NCBI GenBank assembly: GCA_900751785.1
Contig: CAADSM010000126.1
Span: forward strand, 1-10,554
Origin: Lachnospiraceae bacterium
GTDB taxonomy: Bacteria > Bacillota > Clostridia > Lachnospirales > Lachnospiraceae
DNA length: 10,554 nucleotides
Direction: 5' to 3'
Shown: one piece after another, positions 1 to 5,603 of the stretch
Layout: the number at the start of each line of letters is the position of its first letter
Position numbering within the stretch: the stretch's first letter is position 1
Made by a program: the position numbers and the translations under genes
The notes under the pieces: generated by a model
Seen by the model: the letters and a program-made list of their open reading frames with translations, nothing else
Database searches by the model: none
What the model was told of the DNA's origin: nothing

Positions 1-79
1 AAGATGGCGTTAATCCGAAAAACAATACTGTTTGAGTGAAACGAGTTGTATTGTTTTTCGGATTGCTCTTAGCCATCTT
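1..79. repeat. Long palindromic (REP/MITE-like) element at window edge
   Basis: Seen directly: bases 12-28 (AATCCGAAAAACAATAC) are the exact reverse complement of 48-64, a perfect 17-bp arm pair. Outside it, 1-8 (AAGATGGC) is the exact reverse complement of 72-79. Inside it, GTTT (30-33) pairs with AAAC (39-42) around a GAGTG loop. The outer arms are separated from the inner ones by unequal spacers of 3 and 7 nt, so the structure is a hairpin with one internal loop. It lies about 140 bp beyond the stop of the minus-strand phosphatase gene and may extend past base 1. It could be a dispersed palindromic repeat, a non-autonomous mobile element, or a strong terminator of an adjacent gene. The sequence alone does not decide. 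Confidence 0.7.
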
Positions 80-221
80 TCGGAGCTTTTAGTTTTTCTT
101 CCCCTTCGGAACGGAGCCTGGATCCCCCGCCCCTCATCTCAGAATACGTCTTCGATTTTCTCTCTTCCCTGCCGGTTTCGAACGTTATACCAACCAGAAG
201 TTTCCGCTGACAAACCCGAAT
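80..221. other. Gene-free spacer downstream of the phosphatase gene
   Basis: No supported gene lies here. The open frames crossing it start inside the palindrome or overlap the phosphatase gene out of frame, lack ribosome binding sites and resemble nothing I recognise. The stretch is pyrimidine-rich on the plus strand (TTTTAGTTTTTCTTCCCC near 87-104), with no convincing terminator hairpin outside the palindrome at 1-79. Confidence 0.5.
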
Positions 222-866
222 TTATACCGCTTTCCACCTGCGCACTTTCTCTTTGTAGAAGATAACTCCCTCCTGTACGATCCGCGCCTTCCCCTCTTTT
301 ATTTCCACCATCGTCACGGAGCAATTAGGCGGGACTTCATCTTTCCAGAAGTGTGCCACGGACAGGCTGCCTTTGATCCGGTTCAGCAGTGCAGTCATGG
401 CGGCGCCGTGTGTGGACACAAGGATATTCTTCTCAGCTAGATCATCTCTCGCGCACATCTCAGCCAGGAATGCACCGGTCCTCTCATAGAGCTGAGGGAT
501 CGTTTCGGCGTCCTCGGGCGGGACATAGTTTCCTGTATCTGAAAAGAAACGGTTGAACGCATCGCTCTCTGGGCTTCTCTGATCTCCGCCGCTGTACATC
601 CCTTCATAGCATCCGAAGCTGATCTCCTGGATCCGTTCCTCATCAATGAGAGGAATGTTTCTTCCCGCCACAAGGATCTCCGCAGTCTCTCTCGCCCTTC
701 TGAGTGGACTTGTGTATGCAAGATCAAGGCGGATCTCCTTCATTCCCTCCGCTGTCTCTTCCGCGAGATGGCGCCCGTAGTCATTCAGAGGGATATCTGT
801 ACGCCCCTGGACTTTCTTCATCCGATTCCAGTCTGTCTCCCCATGTCTTACGATATATAACATCAT
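222..866 (-). CDS. Histidine phosphatase family protein (phosphoglycerate mutase-like)
   Basis: A 214-residue member of the branch-1 histidine phosphatase superfamily (GpmB/PhoE/CobC type). These cytoplasmic enzymes act on small phosphoesters through a phosphohistidine intermediate. The catalytic signature RHGET is at residues 7-11, followed by DWN. The second conserved arginine lies in TSPLRRARETA (52-62), and the second catalytic histidine in VSTHGAAM (150-157). Length is normal and no key residue is missing. The substrate cannot be read from the sequence, so mutase, broad phosphatase and alpha-ribazole phosphatase remain possible. The start at 866 is chosen because GGAAGGAG sits 11 nt upstream; a second ATG follows at once, giving MLYIVRHGE, and could be used instead. 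The gene is monocistronic here, divergent from luxS, with a leader of about 137 nt. Confidence 0.92.
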   Translation of the reverse strand: MMLYIVRHGETDWNRMKKVQGRTDIPLNDYGRHLAEETAEGMKEIRLDLAYTSPLRRARETAEILVAGRNIPLIDEERIQEISFGCYEGMYSGGDQRSPESDAFNRFFSDTGNYVPPEDAETIPQLYERTGAFLAEMCARDDLAEKNILVSTHGAAMTALLNRIKGSLSVAHFWKDEVPPNCSVTMVEIKEGKARIVQEGVIFYKEKVRRWKAV

Positions 867-930
867 GACAGTCTTTTCTCCTTCCGTTCGTGCCCCGAAG
901 CAGCTTGATACCTATATCACTCGAGGCAGT

Positions 931-990
931 CCGCATATGCGGGTGCCGCCTGCTGCTCTGCGGGACTTACTGCTATACAGCATCTGCTGT
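931..990. promoter_or_regulatory. Two short perfect palindromes in the phosphatase leader
   Basis: CCGCATATGCGG (931-942) is a perfect 12-bp palindrome. ACAGCA/TGCTGT (977-982 and 985-990) is a perfect inverted repeat with a 2-bp centre. Both lie between the predicted transcription start near 1003 and the phosphatase ATG at 866. They could be operator sites or leader structure. I recognise no riboswitch class here; in particular no T-box motif is visible. Confidence 0.3.
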
Positions 991-1009
991 TCACATCATA
1001 ACTCTTTAC

Positions 1010-1038
1010 AGTATAATTTGTTTTCACCTGCCCGTCAA
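1010..1038 (-). promoter_or_regulatory. Promoter of the histidine phosphatase gene
   Basis: Reading the minus strand, TTGACG (1033-1038) and TATACT (1010-1015) are separated by exactly 17 bp, a good sigma-A match. It predicts a start near 1003 and an untranslated leader of about 137 nt. The -35 box is 5 bp from that of the divergent luxS promoter. Confidence 0.7.
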
Positions 1039-1043
1039 TCATC

Positions 1044-1073
1044 TTGCCAATCGCGGGGCAGAAACGCTATAAT
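1044..1073 (+). promoter_or_regulatory. Promoter of luxS
   Basis: TTGCCA (1044-1049) and a perfect TATAAT (1068-1073) are separated by 18 bp. The start would fall near 1080, leaving a leader of only about 26 nt before the luxS ATG, too short for a riboswitch. The AAAGGA ribosome binding site is at 1091-1096. Confidence 0.75.
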
Positions 1074-1105
1074 AGAGAACGGAAACAAAGAAAGGACTGA
1101 CTGTT

Positions 1106-1591
1106 ATGGAAATGAAAAAAATCACAAGCTTTACCATCGACCATATCCGGCTCGTTCCCGGACTCTATGTATCACGAAAAGACATGGCAGGAGACGCTGT
1201 CATCACAACTTTTGACATCCGCATGACAAGCCCTAACGACGAACCTGTCATGAACACTGCAGAGGTCCACACGATCGAGCATCTGGGCGCTACTTTTCTC
1301 CGGAACCACGAGACATTTTCTGACAAAGTGCTCTACTTCGGCCCCATGGGATGCCGCACAGGATTCTATCTCCTGCTGACCGGAGACTACTCTTCTGCTG
1401 ATATCGTTCCGCTGATGAAGGAGATGTTCTCCTTTATCGCGTCCTATGAGGGCGAAGTCCCCGGTGCATCTGCCAGAGACTGCGGCAATTATCTGGACAT
1501 GAACCTGCCGATGGCCCGCTGGCTCGCATCGCGGTATCTGCGTGATGTCCTCACTGACATCCGGGAAGATCAGCTGAACTATCCCGAGTAA
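1106..1591 (+). CDS. luxS: S-ribosylhomocysteine lyase LuxS (AI-2 synthesis)
   Basis: LuxS cleaves S-ribosylhomocysteine to homocysteine and DPD, the precursor of autoinducer-2, in the activated methyl cycle of the cytoplasm. The 161-residue product has the full family set. The metal-binding motif HTIEH is at residues 55-59, with H55 and H59 as ligands and E58 as catalytic base. The catalytic cysteine C83 is in GPMGCRTGFY. The third metal ligand C126 is in ARDCGNY. Length is normal and nothing is missing. The ATG at 1106 follows AAAGGACTGACTGTT; a second in-frame ATG at 1112 is an alternative two codons later. It is monocistronic here; no mtn/pfs gene is adjacent, so S-ribosylhomocysteine must be supplied by enzymes encoded elsewhere. 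Confidence 0.97.
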   Translation: MEMKKITSFTIDHIRLVPGLYVSRKDMAGDAVITTFDIRMTSPNDEPVMNTAEVHTIEHLGATFLRNHETFSDKVLYFGPMGCRTGFYLLLTGDYSSADIVPLMKEMFSFIASYEGEVPGASARDCGNYLDMNLPMARWLASRYLRDVLTDIREDQLNYPE

Positions 1592-1598
1592 GGAGCGT

Positions 1599-1617
1599 TC
1601 TCTCCAAAGAGAGATTT
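1599..1617 (+). terminator. Weak possible terminator after luxS
   Basis: TCTCTC (1599-1604), loop CAAA, GAGAGA (1609-1614), then TTT. The 6-bp stem starts 8 nt after the luxS stop, but the stem is AT/GC mixed and the T run is only three bases, so efficiency is doubtful. Confidence 0.3.
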
Positions 1618-1693
1618 CCAGGATATCATATTCTGGATCTTCCGTCAGATAAAGGGGTGTTATCTTGTAGTCCGGCGGCTGGCAGGGCAGAGG

Positions 1694-1715
1694 TATTCTC
1701 AGAATATAGTATTCT
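1694..1715. repeat. Alternating TATTCT/AGAATA/TATTCT arms
   Basis: TATTCT (1694-1699), AGAATA (1701-1706) and TATTCT (1710-1715) are three consecutive arms, the middle one complementary to both flanks. RNA from this stretch would pair the middle and right arms around a 3-nt TAG loop. It lies in the convergent luxS/DUF5662 gap and no function is apparent. Confidence 0.4.
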
Positions 1716-1740
1716 CGGAACAGGGTTTATACCGAACGCC

Positions 1741-1777
1741 GGAACAGGCAGGAAGATCCACTCTTCCTGCCTGTTCC
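1741..1777. terminator. Perfect 16-bp-stem hairpin, probable bidirectional terminator
   Basis: GGAACAGGCAGGAAGA (1741-1756) is the exact reverse complement of 1762-1777, with a 5-nt loop TCCAC. It sits between the 3' ends of luxS (plus) and the DUF5662 gene (minus), where a shared terminator is expected. Neither side carries a real T tract: TCTTCAG follows on the plus strand and GGCGTTCGG on the minus strand. Intrinsic termination is therefore not assured. A Rho-assisted stop, an RNA 3'-end stabiliser or a small structured RNA are alternatives. The rest of the 1592-1860 gap holds no supported gene. Confidence 0.5.
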
Positions 1778-1860
1778 TCTTCAGCGGATATCTTTGTCGC
1801 ATATCCGTCATATTTCTATCCGCCATCTCTCTGTCATATGCCCTTTCTCTCAGTGCTTTT

Positions 1861-2397
1861 TCAGGACCTCTTCCTCAGGATCTCTTTCTTGATATAGCGG
1901 TACGTCGTCTCTTCCCCTTCTTCTGCAAGCATGCAGAGCAGCTTCTCCAGCAGCCTGCGCGTTTCCGGGTGCATCAGTCCGTCCGCTTTTCCGTTCTTGT
2001 AATACTCCAGAGGATCACTGTCCTTGTATTTTTCGCCTTTGTATACCTTGCTCGCTGCGATCCGGTCCAGGAACATCTCAACCACATACTTCACCGGCAT
2101 CTTCATCCCCGTCAGCGTTCCGCTGCCGTCCAGGCTGTAGTCAAGCCAGTATTCATAGTGGTGCTTATTCCTTCCTTTATGGTGGAGCCATGCGGAAGAA
2201 CACCCTTTATCCTCGCGCTCAGCATTGTTCGGGCTGCGAGTTCCCTGATAGTATCTGCATCCCACCCGGAACTCTGTCCAGCTGTATTTTGACAGATCAT
2301 GAAGAAGCCCCTGTCTGTACAGCCCCACCCGGAAGCACTCCTTCATGACCAGGATTTTGTGTTTCGTGATTGTGCAGAAATGCTTTACCGCTTTCAT
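1861..2397 (-). CDS. DUF5662 family protein
   Basis: A 178-residue soluble protein matching the DUF5662 family as I recall it; such proteins are sometimes mislabelled catalase in databases. Function is unknown. Visible features are LLHDLSKYS (31-39), a histidine/lysine-rich block HHKGRNKHHYEYW (72-84), and MFLDRIAASK (108-117). The HD pair and clustered histidines suggest a metal site like those of HD-domain hydrolases, but that is inference. I chose the ATG at 2397: it lies one base after the TAG stop of the upstream GlgX-like gene (TAGAATG), with purine-rich AGAGAGCAGAGAAA before it. A longer frame starts at a TTG at 2427 and would overlap the upstream gene by 29 bp, which is less likely. 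Near-zero spacing indicates co-transcription and probably translational coupling. Confidence 0.75.
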   Translation of the reverse strand: MKAVKHFCTITKHKILVMKECFRVGLYRQGLLHDLSKYSWTEFRVGCRYYQGTRSPNNAEREDKGCSSAWLHHKGRNKHHYEYWLDYSLDGSGTLTGMKMPVKYVVEMFLDRIAASKVYKGEKYKDSDPLEYYKNGKADGLMHPETRRLLEKLLCMLAEEGEETTYRYIKKEILRKRS

Positions 2398-2398
2398 T

Positions 2399-4114
2399 CT
2401 ATTTCTCTGCTCTCTTTCTGCCCACAAGAAGCACGATGCTCCTCTCTTTTAATCCGATGGACTTCTGCTCTTCCAGAAGCTCCGGGTCATCCAGCACGCC
2501 TCTCTCTGTATCGGCCGCCACATACCATTTTTTCCCTTTTCCGGGAAATGGGAGCGCATACTCATGGGGGATCCAATGCATGTTGTAGGCCGCAAAACAG
2601 GCGTCGTCATCTGCCTTGACGCCGGCATAGAGGACGCCGAGCTGGCGGCTTGCGACTTCCGCCTTGACTTTCCATGCATTTTCTCCGTGGTAGGACACAT
2701 CCGGCATTCCACATGCAGTCCTGTCCATTCCGTTGAGCTCTTCTTTCCGATGCAGGCACGCGTGTGCCTTTCTGAATGCGATCAGCGCCTTCACATGACG
2801 GAATAGAGAATCGTCTGTCTTCAGCCTGCTCCAGTTCACCCAGGATGTCTCATTGTCCTGGCAGTAAACATTGTTATTTCCCTTCTGGGTATTGTAAAAT
2901 TCGTCTCCGGCCAGCAGGCAGGGTGTTCCCTGTGCTGTGAGGAGAAGGAGGAACGCATTTCTCACCTGGTTTTTCCTGAGCGCCATGACCGCCTTTTTCC
3001 GGCTCGGTCCCTCCGCACCGCAGTTCCAGCTGTAATTATAATCCGGTCCGTCTGTATTTCTCTCGCCGTTCGCCTCATTGTGTTTGCCGTCATAGGAGAC
3101 CAGATCCCACAGAGTAAATCCTGTATGTCCTGTAATATAGTTACATTTCCCGTCACCGGCAGAATTGTGCTTCAAAGCCCAGATCACATCATTGATCATA
3201 TTCTCGTCGCCTTTCAGGAAACGGCGCATCACATTCTGGAATCCGTCGTCCCTGCGCATGATCTTGATATCCTTCAGGAACGGATCGCTGTTTACGATCT
3301 CCCACGGTATAATATATGGATTTATGACAAATCCGTCAATGTGGTATTCCAGCATATAGAACCGCAGACACTCAAGTGCTGTCTGGACCGAAACCCCTGC
3401 CTGGAACGGCATCTCGAGCACGACCTCGATCCCCTCTTGGTGGCAGGACCTGACCATGTCCTTCAACTCGACAGCAGCGCTCTTTCCCGCTGCATAGGCC
3501 TCTTTCGGAGCAAAATAGAATCCGGCTCCATATCCCCAGTAATTCAAATGTCCGCTCTCGCACTCTTCAAATTCATAGACCGGCATGCACTGGATCTGAT
3601 TGATCCCGAGCTCCTTCAGATAAGGGATCTTCTCTATCACGCCCTGAAACGTCCCCTTGTGCGCTGCCTTCGAAGAAGAATGCTTTGTAAATCCTCTGAC
3701 ATGCAGGCTGTACGCAACGACTTCATTCCACGGGAGATGAAGCCTCCTGTCTCCATTCCAGTCATATTCCTCGGAAACCAGTTTCCCGCGTACCTGATGC
3801 TTCTGAATGTCCTTCTTCTGTCCGAAATGTTCCTTTCCTGCGATCTCCCGCACATAAGGATCCACACAGACCTTTTCCCCGATCCTGTAATTATACTCAT
3901 ACTTTTCGGCGTCGATGTCATCGATCGCGAGGAATCTCACCTCGCCGATCCCATCCTCCTCCGCCATCTCAAAACACTGTTCCGGCAAAGTCCTGCCAGC
4001 TCTGTACAGCAGAAGCTCACATGTCTTCCCCTGCGGTACCTGCACTGCAAAATTCACCCTGTTCCCTCTAACGACCGCTCCAAATGGCTGCGGACTTCCC
4101 TTCACTTTTTTCAT
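2399..4114 (-). CDS. GlgX/isoamylase-like GH13 protein lacking its catalytic residues (probable pseudoenzyme)
   Basis: A 571-residue protein with the architecture of bacterial glycogen debranching enzymes. It has an N-terminal CBM48-like domain (about 8-90), a degenerate GH13 barrel (about 130-445) and a C-terminal beta domain (about 465-565). GlgX signatures persist: DLVSYDGKHNEANGE (337-351), SWNCGAEGP (362-370), QGTPCLLAGDEF (395-406) and GNNNVYCQDNETSWVNW (412-428). The active site does not. Region I, usually DVVYNH, reads EMPFQA (234-239). Region II, usually GFRFD, reads GFVIN (261-265), losing the arginine and the aspartate nucleophile. Region IV, usually AHDGF, reads GHTGF (329-333), with threonine for the third aspartate. 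No general-acid region III is recognisable. Regions I and II are only about 20 residues apart, so a large active-site loop is missing, and the protein is shorter than typical GlgX (about 650-700). The frame is intact, so this is not a decaying gene. A non-catalytic glucan-binding role is inferred. The RBS is AGGAAAGG, 14 nt after the lipoprotein stop. Confidence 0.85.
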   Translation of the reverse strand: MKKVKGSPQPFGAVVRGNRVNFAVQVPQGKTCELLLYRAGRTLPEQCFEMAEEDGIGEVRFLAIDDIDAEKYEYNYRIGEKVCVDPYVREIAGKEHFGQKKDIQKHQVRGKLVSEEYDWNGDRRLHLPWNEVVAYSLHVRGFTKHSSSKAAHKGTFQGVIEKIPYLKELGINQIQCMPVYEFEECESGHLNYWGYGAGFYFAPKEAYAAGKSAAVELKDMVRSCHQEGIEVVLEMPFQAGVSVQTALECLRFYMLEYHIDGFVINPYIIPWEIVNSDPFLKDIKIMRRDDGFQNVMRRFLKGDENMINDVIWALKHNSAGDGKCNYITGHTGFTLWDLVSYDGKHNEANGERNTDGPDYNYSWNCGAEGPSRKKAVMALRKNQVRNAFLLLLTAQGTPCLLAGDEFYNTQKGNNNVYCQDNETSWVNWSRLKTDDSLFRHVKALIAFRKAHACLHRKEELNGMDRTACGMPDVSYHGENAWKVKAEVASRQLGVLYAGVKADDDACFAAYNMHWIPHEYALPFPGKGKKWYVAADTERGVLDDPELLEEQKSIGLKERSIVLLVGRKRAEK

Positions 4115-4128
4115 AAATTTTTCCTTTC

Positions 4129-5124
4129 CTACTGCCAGCCGTCGGTTCCATACATCTCGACATTATCGCGATTGATAAAGAACGTCTCCTCATAAGTCTC
4201 TCTGTCAAAAGCAGTACCGTTCAAAACAGCGGCCGCCACTTTTACTGCTGTCTTTCCCATATTGATCGGCGACTGTGCTCCGATTCCTTCCATAGGGCTT
4301 CCCGGATCCATCAGTGCGCTCTTGGTGACCGGCGAGCCGTCTACGCTGTACACCAGCGGATCACTGTTCCCAGCCTCGCTCAGCGCCGCCAGCACCTGTT
4401 CTGCCATCTGGTCATTTCCACACATGATCGCGTCGATCTGCTCTCCGCTCTGGATGATCTCCGCTACAGCAGACTTGACCGCGCTCATATCTCCGCCTGC
4501 ATCGATCCGCTGCACGACCTCGAATCCCGCATTGCTGATCGCCTCCTCGAATCCGGTGATCCTCTCAATCACCGAATTGACAGAAGCACTTTCCACGATC
4601 ACGATCCTGCCTCCGTCCGGTTTCTTCTCGATCAGATCCTCTCCACAGACATATCCCGCATTCCGGTTATCCGATCCGACAAACGCGGTAATATAATCCG
4701 CGTCTTTCACTTCTGTGTCAAGATTGATGACCGGGATGTCTGCCTCTTCAAGCGCTTCGAGCGCAGGCGTGATCGCTTCCCAGTCGACCGGGCAGAGGAA
4801 CACTGCGTCCACCTCCGCGCCGATCATGTCCTGTATCTGCTCGATCTGCGTATTTACGTCTGAACCGGGATCCTTCGTCATAAGGCTGTCGCCCTGCTCC
4901 TCCAAAGATGTCTGGATAGAATCTCTGAGAGTCTCATAAAATGGATTCGACATATCGATACAGCTGTATCCGAAAAGCCTCCCGCTCTCTTCCTCATTCT
5001 CTTCCTCTTCGGGTTCCTCCACGACTGCATTGTCCTCCGGCGTGCCTACGTTCTTTTTGCATCCGCCGAGAAACGCGGCCGTGCAGACTGCAGTAAGAAA
5101 GAGAAGCAACACTCTTTTCTTCAT
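4129..5124 (-). CDS. Sugar-binding lipoprotein (periplasmic-binding-protein family, RbsB-like)
   Basis: A 331-residue solute-binding protein of the ribose/galactose-binding (Peripla_BP_4) type, anchored outside the membrane. A lipoprotein signal peptide is clear: MKKR, a hydrophobic stretch (5-19) and the lipobox LGGC with C22 as the lipidated cysteine. A Glu-rich linker follows (about 30-47). The two-lobed domain shows SNPFYETL, CPVDWEAITPALE, the IPVINLDTEV strand, GSDNRNAGY, a RITGFEEA helix, GNDQMAEQVLAAL and YSVDGSPV, all typical of this family. The ligand is probably a sugar but cannot be specified. The start at 5124 is set by AGAAGGAGTATCAA directly upstream; the longer frame from 5157 would begin about 3 nt from the predicted transcription start and contain that RBS. 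No permease or ATPase gene is adjacent, so it is an orphan binding protein, first gene of the operon with the GlgX-like and DUF5662 genes. Confidence 0.88.
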   Translation of the reverse strand: MKKRVLLLFLTAVCTAAFLGGCKKNVGTPEDNAVVEEPEEEENEEESGRLFGYSCIDMSNPFYETLRDSIQTSLEEQGDSLMTKDPGSDVNTQIEQIQDMIGAEVDAVFLCPVDWEAITPALEALEEADIPVINLDTEVKDADYITAFVGSDNRNAGYVCGEDLIEKKPDGGRIVIVESASVNSVIERITGFEEAISNAGFEVVQRIDAGGDMSAVKSAVAEIIQSGEQIDAIMCGNDQMAEQVLAALSEAGNSDPLVYSVDGSPVTKSALMDPGSPMEGIGAQSPINMGKTAVKVAAAVLNGTAFDRETYEETFFINRDNVEMYGTDGWQ

Positions 5125-5166
5125 TTGATACTCCTTCTCTTTTTTAAATCTTTTCATCCACTTTAC

Positions 5167-5194
5167 ATTCTACCTTGTTTCGGGGGAATGTCAA
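5167..5194 (-). promoter_or_regulatory. Promoter of the lipoprotein / GlgX-like / DUF5662 operon
   Basis: On the minus strand a perfect TTGACA (5189-5194) and TAGAAT (5167-5172) are 16 bp apart. The start is predicted near 5160, giving a leader of about 36 nt before the ATG at 5124. No other promoter is evident in the 14-nt and 1-nt gaps inside the operon. Confidence 0.8.
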
Positions 5195-5208
5195 TAGAAA
5201 CGCTTCAG
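5194..5208. promoter_or_regulatory. Possible cre/LacI-type operator beside the -35 box
   Basis: ATAGAAACGCTTCAG resembles the CcpA cre consensus WTGNAANCGNWWNCA at 8 of the 11 specified positions and has the CG-centred half-symmetry GAAaCGcTTC of LacI-family operators. It abuts the upstream edge of the -35 box of the sugar-binding lipoprotein operon. Mismatches at the conserved outer G and CA make this tentative. Confidence 0.3.
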
Positions 5209-5210
5209 GG

Positions 5211-5239
5211 TTGCTTTTTTCTATCCTTTTTGTTAACAT
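5211..5239 (+). promoter_or_regulatory. Possible promoter of the DUF1292 gene
   Basis: TTGCTT (5211-5216) and TAACAT (5234-5239) are 17 bp apart on the plus strand, a moderate sigma-A match (3/6 and 4/6). It would give a leader of about 58 nt before the ATG at 5304 and lies divergently beside the lipoprotein promoter. Confidence 0.4.
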
Positions 5240-5303
5240 CATGGTACAGAGGGCTGCAGACGCCCTTGAGCAAATCAGTACTCAGTTAAAAGGAGAAAAA
5301 TCT

Positions 5304-5603
5304 ATGAACGAAAATGAATCGATCACCGTCACACTGACACTGGACAATGATGAAGAACTGGAATGTGCCGTACTGGGCATTTTTGAGGCTGGCGGCCGGG
5401 AGTATATTGCTCTCCTTCCTATGGAGGATGACGGCGAGGACAGCCATGTCTACCTGTACCGCTATATCGACAACGGCGAGGAAGAAGAGCCCGGACTCGA
5501 GAATATCCTGGATGACGACGAGTTCGAGCTTGCCTCTGAAGCATTCAATAACTGGATGGACGAACAGGATTTCGACGACATCGATCTGGATGAGCTTGAC
5601 TAA
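5304..5603 (+). CDS. DUF1292 family protein (YrzB-like), small acidic
   Basis: A 99-residue, strongly acidic cytoplasmic protein matching DUF1292, widespread in Firmicutes and of unknown function. The family pattern is clear: TLDNDEELECAVLGIF, a GGREYIALLP strand, HVYLYRYID and a highly acidic C-terminus (NILDDDEFELASEAF and a Asp-rich tail). The start is the ATG at 5304, set by AAAGGAG ending about 8 nt upstream; the longer frame from 5175 is unlikely because it would span the predicted promoter and the RBS. In many Firmicutes I recall, DUF1292 genes lie near a RuvX-type resolvase gene; here the gene stands alone. Its TAA (5601-5603) overlaps by three bases the stop of the convergent helicase gene. 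Confidence 0.88.
   Translation: MNENESITVTLTLDNDEELECAVLGIFEAGGREYIALLPMEDDGEDSHVYLYRYIDNGEEEEPGLENILDDDEFELASEAFNNWMDEQDFDDIDLDELD

Noticed and set aside
32..265. 77-residue plus-strand frame at the left edge
   Set aside because: It starts within the palindrome, overlaps the 3' end of the phosphatase gene and has no RBS or recognisable motif.
867..1003. T-box or other riboswitch in the long phosphatase leader
   Set aside because: No T-box sequence, anti-terminator/terminator pair or known aptamer core is visible; only short palindromes are present.
1626..1826. 66-residue minus-strand frame after the DUF5662 gene
   Set aside because: It reads straight through the perfect hairpin and the TATTCT repeats, has no clear RBS and resembles no family I know.
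1657..2292. 211-residue plus-strand open frame crossing the hairpin and DUF5662 gene
   Set aside because: It runs through the terminator-like hairpin and lies antisense to a recognisable family; no RBS precedes it.
2399..4114. GlgX-like gene as a simple decaying pseudogene
   Set aside because: The frame is uninterrupted over 571 codons, has a good RBS and conserved family blocks; decay would not spare these while removing only catalytic parts.
3080..4195. 371-residue plus-strand open frame opposite the GlgX-like gene
   Set aside because: It is antisense to a gene with clear family motifs, an RBS and operon context; it shows no recognisable domain and begins and ends inside neighbouring coding sequence.
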